The notes under the pieces were generated by a model that saw nothing but the letters and a program-made list of their open reading frames with translations, was not told the DNA's origin and did not search any database. Positions 5,714 to 6,532 of a stretch of 6,532 bases of DNA are shown here, one piece after another. The stretch spans positions 1 through 6,532 of the forward strand of contig MNZL01000173.1 in the NCBI GenBank assembly GCA_001873585.1. The letters are read 5' to 3'. Position 1 is the first letter of the stretch. Every line of letters begins with the position of its first letter. A program made the position numbers and the translations under genes. The stretch comes from Rhodobacterales bacterium CG2_30_65_12. GTDB lineage: Bacteria > Pseudomonadota > Alphaproteobacteria > Rhodobacterales > Rhodobacteraceae.

Positions 5714-6532
5714 ATGACCAAGCTGAAATGGGGGATGATCGGCGGCGGCGAAGGCAGCCAGATCGGCCCGGCGCACCGGCTGGGCGCACAGGCCGACGGG
5801 CTGTTCGACTTCGTTGCTGGCGCGCTCGACCACCGGCCAGAGGCAGGGCGGGACTATGCCGGGCGGTTGGGTATTCCCGCCGACCGCGCCTATGGCGATT
5901 GGCGCGAGATGTTGGCGGGTGAGCAGGGCCGCGACGACCGGATCGACCTGGTGACCGTGGCCACCCCGAATGCGACCCATTTCGAGATCACCAGAGCCTT
6001 TCTCGAAGCGGGTTTCAACGTGCTGTGTGAAAAGCCGATGACCATGACCGTGGAGGAAGGCGAGGAGATCGTCCGCGTCGCCGAGGCTTCGGGCAAGATC
6101 CTCGCGGTCAACTACGCCTATTCCGCCTATCCGATGGTGCGGCAGGCCCGCGCGATGGTGCGGGCGGGCGAAATTGGCAAGGTGCGGCTGGTGGTTACAA
6201 ATTTCAGCCATGGCCACCACGGCGATGCGACCGATGCCGATAATCCGCGGGTGCGTTGGCGCTATGACCCTGCAATGGCGGGCGTTTCCGGCCAGTTTGC
6301 CGATTGCGGCATCCACGCGATGCACATGGCGAGCTTTATCTGCGATGATGAGGTTGAAACCCTTTCGGCCGATTTTGCATCGACGATTCCGAGCCGTGTG
6401 CTGGAAGATGACGCGATGGTCAATTTCCGCATGCGGGGCGGCACGGTCGGCCGGCTCTGGACCTCTTCGGTTGCGATCGGCAGGCAGCACGGGTTTGACA
6501 TCCAGGTGTTTGGCGAAACCGGCGGCTTGCGC
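5714..6532 (+). CDS. Gfo/Idh/MocA family oxidoreductase, probable inositol-isomer or polyol dehydrogenase, 3' end cut
   Basis: 273 codons are open to the window edge with no stop, so the gene is partial (family members are usually 330-390 residues). An N-terminal Rossmann domain (about 1-130) has MIGGGEGSQIGPAHR (8-22), a glycine-rich loop longer than the common GxGxxG, and VATPNATHFE (82-91). CEKPMT (105-110) is the family EKP motif with the likely catalytic Lys107. The C-terminal alpha/beta domain has FADCGIHAMHM (195-205), where Asp197 and His201 match the conserved Asp and His that act with the lysine in inositol dehydrogenases. The ATG at 5714 follows the iolE stop by 13 bases with AAGGG at 5704-5708. 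Position next to iolE suggests NAD(P)-dependent oxidation of another inositol isomer (scyllo- or D-chiro-) or a related cyclitol or sugar. It differs clearly from the iolG fragment at the left edge in its nucleotide-binding loop. The exact substrate cannot be read from the sequence. Confidence 0.88.
   Translation, partial: MTKLKWGMIGGGEGSQIGPAHRLGAQADGLFDFVAGALDHRPEAGRDYAGRLGIPADRAYGDWREMLAGEQGRDDRIDLVTVATPNATHFEITRAFLEAGFNVLCEKPMTMTVEEGEEIVRVAEASGKILAVNYAYSAYPMVRQARAMVRAGEIGKVRLVVTNFSHGHHGDATDADNPRVRWRYDPAMAGVSGQFADCGIHAMHMASFICDDEVETLSADFASTIPSRVLEDDAMVNFRMRGGTVGRLWTSSVAIGRQHGFDIQVFGETGGLR

Noticed and set aside
4651..5721. 356-codon minus-strand open frame opposite iolE
   Set aside because: It is antisense to a fully supported iolE and has no motif of its own. 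It would also remove the divergent promoter region.
5693..6490. 265-codon minus-strand open frame opposite the second oxidoreductase
   Set aside because: The plus strand carries an intact Gfo/Idh/MocA protein with all family motifs. The minus frame is His/Arg/Ala-rich shadow sequence.
1..6532. Search for mobile elements, CRISPR arrays, tRNA/rRNA genes, phage or defence genes
   Set aside because: None was seen. Apart from the 162-bp divergent region, the window is almost fully covered by one metabolic pathway with no frame breaks or insertion-like repeats.

Overview
This window is the core of a myo-inositol (iol) catabolic locus. It is GC-rich, gene-dense and has no mobile elements, RNA genes, CRISPR arrays or broken genes. 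The compact operons, strong G/C bias at third codon positions and the protein motifs suggest an alphaproteobacterium, most likely of the Rhodobacterales/Rhizobiales type. That taxonomic call is inference from style, since no marker gene is present.

Layout. The left two thirds (1-4644) is one minus-strand operon, read right to left: iolD (ThDP-dependent trihydroxycyclohexanedione hydrolase), iolC (5-dehydro-2-deoxygluconokinase), iolB (5-deoxyglucuronate isomerase), a class II aldolase placed as IolJ, and the first 22 codons of a Gfo/Idh/MocA dehydrogenase that is very probably iolG (inositol 2-dehydrogenase), cut by the left edge. Junctions are tight: a 44-nt gap between iolD and iolC, 9 nt between iolC and iolB, a 4-nt ATGA overlap between iolB and the aldolase, and 1 nt between the aldolase and iolG. 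A 162-bp divergent intergenic region (4645-4806) separates this operon from a plus-strand operon holding iolE (inosose dehydratase, GTG start at 4807) and a second Gfo/Idh/MocA oxidoreductase that runs off the right edge.

How the genes work together. IolG oxidises myo-inositol to scyllo-inosose. IolE dehydrates it, IolD opens the ring to 5-deoxyglucuronate, and IolB isomerises that to 5-dehydro-2-deoxygluconate. IolC phosphorylates the product and the aldolase cleaves DKGP to dihydroxyacetone phosphate and malonate semialdehyde. The right-hand oxidoreductase probably feeds another inositol isomer or related polyol into the same route. IolA (malonate semialdehyde dehydrogenase), the transporter and the regulator are not in the window.

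Regulation. The divergent region carries a perfect 16-bp palindrome with a central CG, of LacI-family operator type, overlapping a plausible promoter for iolD. It also carries two overlapping inverted repeats that would lie in the iolD mRNA leader. I see no previously undescribed system. The points most worth following are the operator, the leader structure, the split kinase/aldolase arrangement and the unassigned second dehydrogenase.
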